This document shows positions 26,848 through 35,177 of a stretch of DNA of 64,000 bases, one piece after another. The notes under the pieces were generated by a model. It was not told where the DNA came from, did no database searches, and worked only from the letters and a program-made list of their open reading frames with translations. The stretch's first letter is position 1; every line of letters starts with the position of its first letter. Location: contig LQBI01000032.1 of NCBI GenBank assembly GCA_002030045.1, forward strand, positions 152,487 to 216,486, given 5' to 3'. Source of the stretch: Candidatus Aegiribacteria sp. MLS_C (GTDB lineage: Bacteria; Fermentibacterota; Fermentibacteria; Fermentibacterales; JCC-6). A program made the position numbers and the translations under genes.

Positions 26848-28150
26848 CCGTATATCCTTCCATCAGGCCGACGGCCCTCATCAGTTCCGCCTCGGTGGTC
26901 CTGAGGTCGAAGAGTGCCATGGCGTGGTTGGTCCTGGCACTGGTGAGGGCCAGGAAAGCCTGGTCCATGTCCAGCCTGGTGATCATTCCGCCCTCGTAGG
27001 ACACCCTGGCTATTTCCGCTCCCTCCGCTGCCTGTTCCACGGTGGAACAGGTGGCCTCGGCGCTCTCCCTGGCAGCCCGGAGGTCGTTCCAGGCGGATAT
27101 GAGAGATAGTTCGGCCGCCTGCCTGAGACTCCTCGCGGAGACTTCGGAAGCGGTCCTCTCAGCCCTGGCGGAGTTGAAGCCGGCTATGTCCGAAAAACCA
27201 TTGAAGAGGGGCACCTGCAGGGCTATGGAAGCCGTCAGGTCCCTCTCGTAGTCATCAAGCCCGAATTCCATGTCGCTCCTGGCGGCCTGATAGTTCAGAC
27301 TGGTCTGGAAGACAAGCTGCGGTGCGAAGGATGATCTTGCCATGTCCACTCCAGCCTCCCCCACGAGCTCGAGCTGCTCCGCCACCCGGAGGTCCGGGCT
27401 GTTGGCCAGCATCATTCCCCTTGCTTCGTCCAGGCTTGCGGGCAGGCCCGGTACAGGCTCTGAATCAAGGCTGCCCTCAACCTGGAAGACGTCACCCGGG
27501 TCCCGGCCAAGAGCAACGGCTAAACCTGCCACTGCGTTCTCCAGAGCGTTCTCCGCCGCGATGAGGTCCGGGTTCCTGTTCTCCCAGGCAACCCTGCTCT
27601 GCAGAAGCTCGAACCTCGATATCGTTCCCGCCTCGTGCTTGAGCCGGGCCAGCCTGTATCCCTCCTCGGCTATTCCCATCGCTTCCCTGGAGACATCCAT
27701 CATCTCCTGCGCAAGGAGCACCCCGTAGAAAGCCTGTACGACCTGTACCACAGCATCCATCTCCGAGACCCTGGCGAGGTTCAGGGAGAGGTCCTCGGCC
27801 CTGGAGGCGAGCCTGGACCCTGCCGGGCCCTGGGCGACGAACACGGGGACGCTGACGGACAGACCCGCCAGGGAAGCGTACTCCGAACCCATCGGTATGG
27901 AGCCCATTCCGGGAATGGTCATCTCCTGGACGTCCCAGTCCCTCGAGAAGACCAGCTGCCCGGTCACACGGGGAAGGAACCATAGGTCGGCGCTTCGGCT
28001 GTCCCAGACGGCGCTCTCGTAATCCATCCGCGCCGACTGCAGGTCGCCCCTGTTCTGCAGCGCGGTATCAACGGCCTCCTGCAGCGTAATGGCCCATACG
28101 GGGGCTGCGGCCAGCAGCATAAGGGATATTGACTTCATAATGTCGATCAT
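26840..28150 (-). CDS. TolC-family outer-membrane efflux channel
   Basis: 436 residues. Signal peptide MKSISLMLLAAAPVWA/ITLQEAVDTAL, then two homologous halves of long helices and short strands: AENALENAVAGLAVALG and SIALQVPLFNGFSDIAGFNSARAER. The ATG at 28150 overlaps the tetR stop (ATGA); an in-frame ATG at 28138 has better spacing from AGAGAGG and a cleaner signal peptide. Outer-membrane duct of the tripartite pump. Confidence 0.92.
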   Translation of the reverse strand: MIDIMKSISLMLLAAAPVWAITLQEAVDTALQNRGDLQSARMDYESAVWDSRSADLWFLPRVTGQLVFSRDWDVQEMTIPGMGSIPMGSEYASLAGLSVSVPVFVAQGPAGSRLASRAEDLSLNLARVSEMDAVVQVVQAFYGVLLAQEMMDVSREAMGIAEEGYRLARLKHEAGTISRFELLQSRVAWENRNPDLIAAENALENAVAGLAVALGRDPGDVFQVEGSLDSEPVPGLPASLDEARGMMLANSPDLRVAEQLELVGEAGVDMARSSFAPQLVFQTSLNYQAARSDMEFGLDDYERDLTASIALQVPLFNGFSDIAGFNSARAERTASEVSARSLRQAAELSLISAWNDLRAARESAEATCSTVEQAAEGAEIARVSYEGGMITRLDMDQAFLALTSARTNHAMALFDLRTTEAELMRAVGLMEGYTDE

Positions 28151-28737
28151 TCCTCTCTGATCGCGGAGATGCCACTGAAGATTATGTCCACTACCTCCGC
28201 CGGGTCCAGCTCCTCCTGGTCGCAGAGCCGGTTGGTCCTCTTGACCGTATAGGAGACAAGAAGGGAGTTCAGCATCATCATGACTATCTGCCTGTTGACA
28301 CCCGGGACCACCTCACCCCTCTCCTCGGCCCGGTCGAACATGGGGTCCACGAACTCCATCCTCATCACGTCGAATTCCTCCTGGATCTCGTTTATCAGCA
28401 TTCCGATGTTGGGATCCGTGATAATGGACATGAACGCGCTGGTTATGCCGGGATTCTCCTCTATGAACCGGATCCTGAAGTCTACGTACTTCACCAGGTT
28501 CTCCCTGAGACTGCGTTCAGGGTCGTAGAGCCTCCGGGTCATCTCCCTGGCCATCTTCAGGAGGTGCTCGGCCAGGGCCCTGTAGTAACCCTCCTTGTTG
28601 CTGAAATAGTAGTAGATCATGGGTTTCGATACCCCGGACCTGTCGGCCACCTGGTCCATGGATATCTCGGAGAAGGTCTTCTCCGATAGAAGCTGGATCC
28701 CGGCTTCCAGCAGCCTGTCCCTGTTGTCACCGATCAA
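28147..28737 (-). CDS. TetR-family repressor of the RND operon
   Basis: 196 residues. N-terminal TetR helix-turn-helix: LLEAGIQLLSEKTFSEISMDQVADRSGVSKPMIYYYFSNKEGYYRAL (28600-28720); the C-terminal ligand domain is helical. Start TTG at 28737 with GGAGG seven bases before. First gene of the efflux operon and overlapping the channel gene, so it probably represses its own operon through the palindrome at 28778-28793. Confidence 0.93.
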   Translation of the reverse strand: MIGDNRDRLLEAGIQLLSEKTFSEISMDQVADRSGVSKPMIYYYFSNKEGYYRALAEHLLKMAREMTRRLYDPERSLRENLVKYVDFRIRFIEENPGITSAFMSIITDPNIGMLINEIQEEFDVMRMEFVDPMFDRAEERGEVVPGVNRQIVMMMLNSLLVSYTVKRTNRLCDQEELDPAEVVDIIFSGISAIREE

Positions 28738-28773
28738 ATCTGGACCTCCAGTTACGCTTCATTGTGAGAGAGT

Positions 28774-28801
28774 ATTCTACCTACTGGTAAGTAAAAGTCA
28801 A
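28774..28801 (-). promoter_or_regulatory. promoter of the tetR-tolC-MFP-RND operon
   Basis: Minus strand: TTGACT (28796-28801), 16-base spacer, TAGAAT (28774-28779), about 37 bases before the TTG start of the regulator. The spacer is almost entirely filled by the operator palindrome. Confidence 0.7.
28778..28793. promoter_or_regulatory. TetR-type operator palindrome
   Basis: TACCTACTGGTAAGTA is a 16-bp imperfect palindrome (12 of 16 positions symmetric), in the style of AcrR/TetR-family operators. It lies between the -35 and -10 boxes, so a bound repressor would block RNA polymerase directly. Confidence 0.65.
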
Positions 28802-28824
28802 GGGAGCAGGCTCTCAATACACTC

Positions 28825-28848
28825 CATATATTTGAATTGCATATATTT
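28825..28848. repeat. AT-rich 9-bp direct repeat
   Basis: CATATATTT occurs at 28825-28833 and 28840-28848, six bases apart, just upstream of the tetR -35 box. It may act as an UP-like element or a second regulator site. Confidence 0.4.
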
Positions 28849-28859
28849 ACCTTGAAGGA

Positions 28860-29136
28860 GCCTGAATAATCAGCATCTAGGACCGGAATCCCGAAGAACC
28901 GTCAGCCGAGTACCGGCCGGAGTGCGCATTCCAGATCCGGAAGCCGGTGCGCGGACAAGGTACCTGACGGGTCGAGTCCTTCAGGGATCGAATCGAAATG
29001 GTCCGATCCGTGACATCGGACACCTTTGGGGACATGTTCCCGTATGGTGCGCGACGGGAAATGCAGGTCATCGGCCGCAATCTTCAGCCGGCCGAAAATT
29101 CCGGTCGTTGGATCCACCGGTGGAGAAGGGCAACAA
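28860..29136. other. intergenic region without a recognised gene
   Basis: Between the efflux promoter and the next plus-strand gene. A perfect 7-bp hairpin (GTCCGAT 29001-29007 with ATCGGAC 29015-29021) is the only structure I see; several short open frames lack SD sequences and conserved features. Confidence 0.3.
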
Positions 29137-29712
29137 GTGACAGTTTACGGGGACAGGGCCAGGTTCCTCAGGATCGTGGGCAGTCATTTGCAGAGGTACC
29201 CCATGATGCAGCGGTGCGACCTGTACAAGCTCCTCCACCAGGCGGTCACGGGCAGCGGACACGCCATAATCGATGAGTATGAAGCAGGCAACAGTTTTTA
29301 CAGGGAGATCGACGGACTTCCGGCAGGTCCTCCCGAACCCATTCTCGACATCATCTCCGACGACGGTTCCATGGCAAGGATCAACCTGAGGCCCTACATC
29401 GCTGCCGAAGGAGACACGGACAGCCTGCTCAGGGCCTTCCTTAAGACCTCGGAAGTTTTCGAGGAAAGGAAGGAAAAGCTTGGGATGTACCGGGACTGGC
29501 TGAGTGACATGTCCAGGAACGGCCAGCTGCCCGGATCGCTTGCCGGCATGGAGGATCACATCCGGTCGATGGAGCGGGACGGTTATCCGGCGGTTCACCA
29601 TTCCCGGGTCTACAGGGAAAGGTATGCCCCCGCCTACCGTATCATTCTGTCAGAACTGACAGGAACGCTCTCCATATTCCCCGGCGAGCCACTTTCTCCA
29701 GGTCTCCGCTGA
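29137..29712 (+). CDS. conserved-looking hypothetical protein
   Basis: 191 residues from GTG 29137, with GGAGAAGGG nearby; codon use matches the neighbours, so it is probably real. No signal peptide or membrane segment. The first part (LRIVGSHLQRYPMMQRCDLY KLLHQAV, around 29155-29240) looks helical, followed by mixed strands and a Glu/Lys/Arg-rich helix. I recognise no family. It overlaps the convergent gene by 71 bases. Confidence 0.6.
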   Translation: MTVYGDRARFLRIVGSHLQRYPMMQRCDLYKLLHQAVTGSGHAIIDEYEAGNSFYREIDGLPAGPPEPILDIISDDGSMARINLRPYIAAEGDTDSLLRAFLKTSEVFEERKEKLGMYRDWLSDMSRNGQLPGSLAGMEDHIRSMERDGYPAVHHSRVYRERYAPAYRIILSELTGTLSIFPGEPLSPGLR

Positions 29713-30241
29713 CGGAAACCTCCACTGCACTGATCCAGCCGACGCAGGACCGCGGGGCGGGTCCCCGGGCCAGGTCCACCAGGTACCATTCCCCGGTTCG
29801 GAAGACAATCGCTGCTGCTGACGTCTGCGGCATCGTCCCGGTAACCGGGGACATGATGTCCGGAAGGCTGTGGACCTCCACCGGATAGAAGGACTGTGCG
29901 TAGGTGACCCCGGCCTCGGGAGCCCATACCACGGGCAGCAGGGAGGTATCGACCTCCGTGGTGAACCGGGTGCCCGGAGGGATCCACCTGTAACGGAAAC
30001 TCCCCGCGTTGCCCGCCTGTGCGGTTCCGGGGTCGAAACCCGTCCATCCGGAGGAGGTCCTGGCGCAGGCCTGTACACTGTCACCGCCCTCCACCGGGGC
30101 AAAGACATCGGAGAGGGTGTCCGGTCTCGAGTACGTGACCGAAGGCCCCTGGAAGACCAGCACGGTGGAGGATGAGGATCCCGGACCGTCCGGTGCCGAA
30201 GACACGTTCAGCAGAACGACGAGCACATATGCGGTAACCAT
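29642..30241 (-). CDS. secreted SH3-like domain protein
   Basis: 199 residues. A signal peptide (MVTAYVLVVLLNVSSA) is followed by a bacterial SH3-like segment (VLVFQGPSVTYSRPDTLSDVF) and GWTGFDPGTAQAGNAGSFRYRWIPPG, a pattern seen in extracellular SH3-type proteins. The middle is Pro- and Thr-rich and the end is a basic helix. Exported, likely peptidoglycan- or ligand-binding; function otherwise unknown. The ATG at 30241 has AAGGA eleven bases upstream. Confidence 0.55.
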   Translation of the reverse strand: MVTAYVLVVLLNVSSAPDGPGSSSSTVLVFQGPSVTYSRPDTLSDVFAPVEGGDSVQACARTSSGWTGFDPGTAQAGNAGSFRYRWIPPGTRFTTEVDTSLLPVVWAPEAGVTYAQSFYPVEVHSLPDIMSPVTGTMPQTSAAAIVFRTGEWYLVDLARGPAPRSCVGWISAVEVSVSGDLEKVARRGIWRAFLSVLTE

Positions 30242-30316
30242 CGCTGCCTGTCCTTCACTTTTGTGTTCAGAGCCGAACGATGATAAGCAGGGTCCACCGA
30301 AGCCGCAACTTCCGGT

Positions 30317-31240
30317 TCAGCTGACGCTCTCGCACCTTTCCACGAATTCCTCCCACGCTTCCCTGAATTCGCTCAGAGGCCTGCTGTCCGGCGTCCTCAG
30401 CTCCAGAGTGCCGCCCTTGACGTTCACCCGCACGTCGGTGAACATCGTCGTGAGATGGTCCAGGAAATCATCGAAGTCCCAACCGGGGACGGTCCCGAAG
30501 ACCCTTCCGCTGGTGAACTCAACCGCCTTCATGGCCTGTTCCACTATGCAGCGGATTATGGAGCCAGCATCCCTTGGTCTCCGTCCTGAGGGCAGACCGC
30601 ACCTGCAGCTGTCGGTCCCGCTCCAGACTTCCCTCCTGGCGGAGGACATGCCCAGTGTCTCACCGGAGGCCATCCTGCAGAACTCTGCGTAGAGCGACTC
30701 CAGGTCCTCCGGCGAGGTTATCGCCGCATGCATGTGGATCGCCGCCGTGCCCTTCATCATGTCCGGACCCCTATCGTCCACCGACATGAACCTCTCGTGC
30801 ATCAGAGAATACCTCGAAGATGAAAGCAGCAGGGGGGCGCCGTGGCGTCCGGGAATGAAATCGGTGCCAAGATACCTTATTCCCGTGGTCTTCTCTATGT
30901 CCTCGTTCATCGAGGATATCCAGGCCAGCACCTCCTCCAGCATCCGGCGGTCGGCTGCCCTGATGGGAGGGCTCAGGTACTCGATCTGGCCGCCCGGCTC
31001 GAAGGCCACCTGTCTCCGGCCCATCGTGAAACCTGCTCCGGATGCCACGTAGCCGCGATCCAGCAGGAACGCCCGGAGAAGGTCCATGTCCTCGGGAAAC
31101 AGTATCCTGTGGGGCAGGAACTCGTACTCGAATCCGTAGCTCCTGGGAGGGCGGTTCCCCCTGGACAGGAGCAGTTCCAGCAGCCTGTCGGCGTACTGCG
31201 CTGTCATTCTTTCCGGAAAGTCTCCACGGGCAGTGTTCAT
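30317..31240 (-). CDS. glutamate-cysteine-ligase-like (GCS2 fold) amino-acid ligase
   Basis: 307 residues. The carboxylate-amine ligase pattern is visible: SYGFEYEFLPHRIL (N-terminal Glu pair), VAFEPGGQIEYLSPP (the EPGGQ substrate/ATP motif) and TAAIHMHAAI with TLELRTPDSRP at the metal-binding end. It is shorter than EgtA or plant GshA (about 400+), so the true substrate may differ from Glu plus Cys. It starts inside the stop of asnB (ATGA), so both are translated together. Inferred: ATP-dependent peptide or isopeptide bond formation. Confidence 0.65.
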   Translation of the reverse strand: MNTARGDFPERMTAQYADRLLELLLSRGNRPPRSYGFEYEFLPHRILFPEDMDLLRAFLLDRGYVASGAGFTMGRRQVAFEPGGQIEYLSPPIRAADRRMLEEVLAWISSMNEDIEKTTGIRYLGTDFIPGRHGAPLLLSSSRYSLMHERFMSVDDRGPDMMKGTAAIHMHAAITSPEDLESLYAEFCRMASGETLGMSSARREVWSGTDSCRCGLPSGRRPRDAGSIIRCIVEQAMKAVEFTSGRVFGTVPGWDFDDFLDHLTTMFTDVRVNVKGGTLELRTPDSRPLSEFREAWEEFVERCESVS

Positions 31241-33141
31241 GACATGAACTCCTCAAGCCACAGACCGAAGGTGACTACTGCGAAGATCCTGTCCGCATCC
31301 GACACGAGGGTATCCGGGCCTATGCCCTCGGCGGTGAGTCGTTCCCATATCCCCCGGACCATGTCCATGTCTAGATATCCCTCCAGGGGACTGCCGGGAC
31401 CGAAAAGCAGGTCCTCGACGAAGACCGGGAGCTCGCCCCGCCTGAGGAGCCAGGCCGCCGTGGGTATGGTGAAGGGTTTCTTCCCCCTTCGCGCGGTGGT
31501 CCCGTCTACTATGCCGCCCCGTTCCAGGGACCTCCTGCAGATGTACTTGCCGGTCCTTCCCGCCAGGTCCACCTTCATCTCCGCCGGCAGCCCTGCGGCG
31601 AAGAGAGCCAGGCGGTAGTCGAGGTAGGGTGTCCGGGTTTCCAGCGAATGTCTCATGGAGAGCTTGTCCAGGCGGAGTACAACGTAGTCGGGCAGCCTGG
31701 ACCTGCACTCCATGGCCAGGAGCTGGTCCAGCGGATGCATCCCCTCGGTCAGGGCCGGCATTGCGTCCTCCGGGAAGGGGACTTCCCTCTCCGCCGTACC
31801 CAGGAGCCGGGCAAGCTCACCGGGTTCGAAGAGGAGTTCGCTCCGTATGAACCTCCGGGACGGGTCAGGGTCCCTTCTGTCCAGGTATGCCCGAAGTTCG
31901 GGAAAATCCCTCTCGAGCAGCCTCCTGCCTTCGGACGGAAGATGCACCGCTTCTTCCGCAGCCATCTCAAGGAGGAACTTCCTGTAGCCGGCGAAGACCT
32001 CGTCGGCGCCCTCGCCGGTGAGCACCACCTTCACGTGTTCAGATGCGAGTTCGCAGACCTGGTCCGTGGGGATCACAGTCCCAAGGGATATGCAGTCCTC
32101 CACCGACCTCACCAGCGCCGGCAGGAGGTCCATCGATCCGGGTCCGCAGCGGCGGCTCAACAGCCGGGCGCCGCCGAACACCCCGGGGAGGGAGGACATC
32201 AGCGACCTTACCTGGCCCAGCTCGTCGTACTCCGGTTCATCGAAGGAGACGGTAAAGAGCTTCAGTCCGGGCTGACGGGAGGCGGCCAGGGATGCCACGG
32301 AAGAGGAGTCTATCCCGCCGCTGACCAGGCTGCCCACCTCCACGTCGGACCGCATCCTTATCCTCACCGCGTCCCTGAAAAGCTCGAGGAAGCACTCCTC
32401 TGCGTCTTCCGGGGACGTGACCGGCGGACCGGGACCTGGAATGTGACCGGAACCCGGGAGGTACTCCCAGTACCTGTGGATGCTGCCGGACCCGTCGGTC
32501 AGGTCGAGCACCATGAAGGAGCCGGGAGGAAGGCGCCTGATGTTGCGGAACATGGTTTTCTCACCGGGCACGTAGCGGTATGAGAAGTAGACCGGCAGGG
32601 CTTCAGTGTTGAGTTCGGGCCTGATGCCGCTCCCCGCGAGGAGAGCCCCTATCTCCGACGAGAAGAAGAAACCCTCCTCCGTGGAGGTGTAGTAAAGTGG
32701 CTTGATGCCGAACCTGTCCCGAAAGAGCACCAGCCGATTCCTGACCGGATCGAAGACGGCCCCGGCGTACATGCCGTTCAGAAGCTCCAGGAAATCCAGT
32801 CCGACGGTCCGGTAGAGGTGCAGCGCCGCCTCCACGTCACCCCTGGTGTCGAACTCCTCCGAGGCCAGCCGCTGCCTCAGCTCGACGTAATTGTAGATCT
32901 GGCCGTTGCAGATGATGGCGCAGCCGTCCCGCCGGGATACTATCGGCTGCATGCCGGTCTCCAGGTCGAGTATGGAGAGCCTGACGAACCCAAGTCCCAC
33001 CGAATGGCCCCCGGAGGAGAGCACCATCTCCGCCGAATCGTCGGGTCCCCTGTGGCGCTGCCGGCATCCCATCGCCCGAAGCCTGCATGTCATCTCGGGT
33101 CCCTCCAGGTCCCTGGATACGATCCCGCTGACTCCGCACAT
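31237..33141 (-). CDS. asnB: glutamine-dependent asparagine synthetase (class II, AsnB type)
   Basis: 634 residues. Start ATG 33141 gives MCGVSGI, placing the amidotransferase nucleophile Cys directly after Met; GGGGAG precedes it, and the longer upstream frame cannot be right. N-terminal glutaminase (RGPDDS, FGIKPLYY), C-terminal synthetase with PP-loop LVSGGIDSSSVASLA and TGEGADEVFAGY. It makes Asn from Asp, Gln and ATP, or amidates another carboxylate. Coupling to the GCS2-like ligase is unusual and hints at a modified peptide or small-molecule pathway. Confidence 0.92.
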   Translation of the reverse strand: MCGVSGIVSRDLEGPEMTCRLRAMGCRQRHRGPDDSAEMVLSSGGHSVGLGFVRLSILDLETGMQPIVSRRDGCAIICNGQIYNYVELRQRLASEEFDTRGDVEAALHLYRTVGLDFLELLNGMYAGAVFDPVRNRLVLFRDRFGIKPLYYTSTEEGFFFSSEIGALLAGSGIRPELNTEALPVYFSYRYVPGEKTMFRNIRRLPPGSFMVLDLTDGSGSIHRYWEYLPGSGHIPGPGPPVTSPEDAEECFLELFRDAVRIRMRSDVEVGSLVSGGIDSSSVASLAASRQPGLKLFTVSFDEPEYDELGQVRSLMSSLPGVFGGARLLSRRCGPGSMDLLPALVRSVEDCISLGTVIPTDQVCELASEHVKVVLTGEGADEVFAGYRKFLLEMAAEEAVHLPSEGRRLLERDFPELRAYLDRRDPDPSRRFIRSELLFEPGELARLLGTAEREVPFPEDAMPALTEGMHPLDQLLAMECRSRLPDYVVLRLDKLSMRHSLETRTPYLDYRLALFAAGLPAEMKVDLAGRTGKYICRRSLERGGIVDGTTARRGKKPFTIPTAAWLLRRGELPVFVEDLLFGPGSPLEGYLDMDMVRGIWERLTAEGIGPDTLVSDADRIFAVVTFGLWLEEFMS

Positions 33142-33225
33142 GGTCCGCTCCCCTGTCGAAGGTGTAATGCCGGCATCCGTCAGGTCTGGAATATAATCCC
33201 TTGTCACGGAGTAGGGATTGAGCAG

Positions 33226-34010
33226 TCACCTAACATGAATAGGGAGCCCGGCTCGAAAAGCCGGACTCCCTTGCCAGAGAGCGGCAGGATCAGCCTGGAA
33301 AGCCGACTTGATGGCTCCCCGGGTCTCCTGCTGAAGGGCGGTACCGAAGTCCACCGAGAACTCGGATACCATGTAACCGACGCTGGAGTTGCAGCTCCAG
33401 AACATGGTGTCCGTGTTGTAGCTGCAGGCCAGACCAGGGGAGGAGGTGCAGCTTGCGGGGATGGGCGCCTCACCCAGGCAGGTCAGGTCGACGCCGGGCT
33501 GGAACCTCCGGAGTCCTCCGCCTGTACCGTTGGTTGTCCAGTAATCGCTGCCGTCGAAGTCCATTCCCCTGGCATTCGGTCCGGCGGGATTGGAAAAGGT
33601 GGTTCAGCTGGTCCCCAAGTCATCGGTATGGAAAATGAAGCTGTTGACGTAATCGTCAACGTAGTGGGCGTCGTTCACGGAATCGTTGTTCCAGGCTATG
33701 CCCAGGGGGTTCGAGTTGCCGGCGTCAAGGATCAGCGTCCCCAGCGGTGCACCGGTGGCGGCTTCGTAGGTCTGCACCAGGTCGTCATCGTTGCTGAAGC
33801 CCAGTACGTAGGTGTCGGTGGCGCTCTCGAAAACGTCGAGCCCACCGCCTTTACCTCGGGGTCCCGGGTGTTGAGAAGTGTAAATGCGATGTCGTCGGTT
33901 CCTGCAGTCGGCGTACCGCAGATCGAGACATGGGCGCCGTTGAATCCGTCATCGGCCGATGCCGGGGATGAAACCAGTATCAGAACGGAAATACTTCTCA
34001 CTGCCGCCAT
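33226..34010 (-). pseudogene. decayed secreted protein gene with TWGxIK-type tail
   Basis: An intact signal peptide (MAAVRSISVLILVSSPASA) and LLNTRDPEVKAVG begin the gene at 34010. Near 33845-33855 the frame shifts; the next frame continues sensibly (TDTYVLGFSNDDDLVQTYEA ... DAGNSNPLGIAWN) to an in-frame TGA at 33604-33606, then reads on (GMDFDGSDYWTTNGTGGGLR). The end has LQQETRGAIKSAF, matching the tails at 1246 and 57981, but the stop expected there is replaced by CAG, so the frame runs through the terminator hairpin. The body resembles a secreted beta-propeller. Three lesions make expression of a functional product unlikely. Confidence 0.75.
33242..33270 (-). terminator. terminator hairpin of the decayed secreted-protein gene
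   Basis: GGGAG plus CCGGCT on one arm pair with AGCCGG and CTCCC on the other, with one mismatch and a 5-base loop. The read-through C-terminus of the pseudogene is translated across it, which shows that the original stop lay upstream. Confidence 0.55.
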
Positions 34011-34096
34011 ATATTGAGTAAACGAACATTAGATCATAGCACTAGAATCACGACCTGTCAGAATCCGAACATGCATGGCGGGCCCTGCAGCCGGCA

Positions 34097-35125
34097 TCAG
34101 TCCATGACCAGGACCTTGGCCCCCCTGACCCCTCCCCTTCGCAGTTCGCCCAGGACCCGGTTGGCTTCTTCAAGTGAGTACCGGGAAGTATCGGGCTTCA
34201 GCCCCTCCTCGCCAGCCACCCGGAGGAACTCCCTTATGTCCCGCGGGCTGACGTTGGCCACGCTCTTGATCTCCCTCTCCATCCACAGGTGACCGGCGTA
34301 GTCCAGCTCGAGCAGCCGGGAGCGGTCGGTATCCTCCTTGCGTATTGCGTTAATGACGAGCCTGCCCTTCGGCGCAAGGTTCCTCATGGCCTCCACCACC
34401 GGCTTCCATGCCGGCGTCGTGTCGATCACCGCCCGAAGGGGGACCGGTGATGTGTCGGATGTGTCCCCGGCCCATGCCGCTCCCAGCTCCATGGCGAAAT
34501 CCCTCTCTCCCGGGTCCCGGGCGAAGACGAAGACCTCCGTGGCCGGATACATTGCTCGGACCATCTTCAGGACCAGGTGTGCGGAGCCTCCGAAACCCGT
34601 CAGCCCCAGGGGGTCGCCGTCCCTGATACCTGTCAGGCGGAGGGAGCGGTATCCTATGGCGCCGGCGCAAAGCAGAGGAGCGGCGGACACTTCGTCCAGG
34701 GTTTCGGGGATCGGGAAGGCGGACCCCTCGGGCACCTTCATGTACCGGGCGTAGCCGCCGTCCGCGTCCCTGCCCGTGGCCCTGAATTCGCTGCACAGGT
34801 TCTCGTTGCCCTCCCTGCAGTACTCGCAGGAACCGCAGGAGGAGAAGAACCATCCCACACCTACACGCTGACCTGTCCTGGAACCGTCGGCGCCCGGGCC
34901 GGCGGCCTCCACCAGTCCAACCACCTCGTGCCCGGGTATCACAGGATACGCGGGGGGAGGGGTCCTGCCCTCGATCTCGTCCAGCTCGGTATGGCAGACA
35001 CCGCACGCAAGTACCCTCAGGAGAAGCTCTCCGGGTCCTGGTTCCGGGACGGGCACCTCCCTCAGGACCAGGGGCTCCGGTTCCCGCAGGAGATCGTGGA
35101 TCCCCTCGAGCATCATGGCTCTCAC
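34097..35125 (-). CDS. zinc-dependent alcohol dehydrogenase (MDR family)
   Basis: 342 residues. Catalytic zinc ligands in CGVCHTELD and IPGHEVVG, structural-zinc cysteines in SSCGSCEYCREGNENLC, and a nucleotide-binding domain with a GLTGFGGSAHLVLKM glycine turn. It resembles the AdhP/AdhA class that oxidises or forms primary alcohols with NAD(P)H. Cytosolic. Start GTG 35125; ATG 35116 is possible. It follows two genes of unrelated type at short spacing. Confidence 0.9.
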   Translation of the reverse strand: MRAMMLEGIHDLLREPEPLVLREVPVPEPGPGELLLRVLACGVCHTELDEIEGRTPPPAYPVIPGHEVVGLVEAAGPGADGSRTGQRVGVGWFFSSCGSCEYCREGNENLCSEFRATGRDADGGYARYMKVPEGSAFPIPETLDEVSAAPLLCAGAIGYRSLRLTGIRDGDPLGLTGFGGSAHLVLKMVRAMYPATEVFVFARDPGERDFAMELGAAWAGDTSDTSPVPLRAVIDTTPAWKPVVEAMRNLAPKGRLVINAIRKEDTDRSRLLELDYAGHLWMEREIKSVANVSPRDIREFLRVAGEEGLKPDTSRYSLEEANRVLGELRRGGVRGAKVLVMD

Positions 35126-35177
35126 CGGTCCTGCAGACCTCCCTTCCGCGGATCATCGCCTGCCCGGGCGGGTGTGG

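Noticed and set aside
31648..32583. 311-codon open frame on the plus strand opposite asnB
   Set aside because: It lies wholly antisense to a well-supported enzyme, has no SD and no recognisable motif; long antisense frames are expected at this GC content.
33604..33606. In-frame TGA as a selenocysteine codon (a tRNA-Sec exists)
   Set aside because: The same gene has a frameshift and a lost stop, no hairpin of SECIS type follows the TGA, and no redox motif surrounds it.
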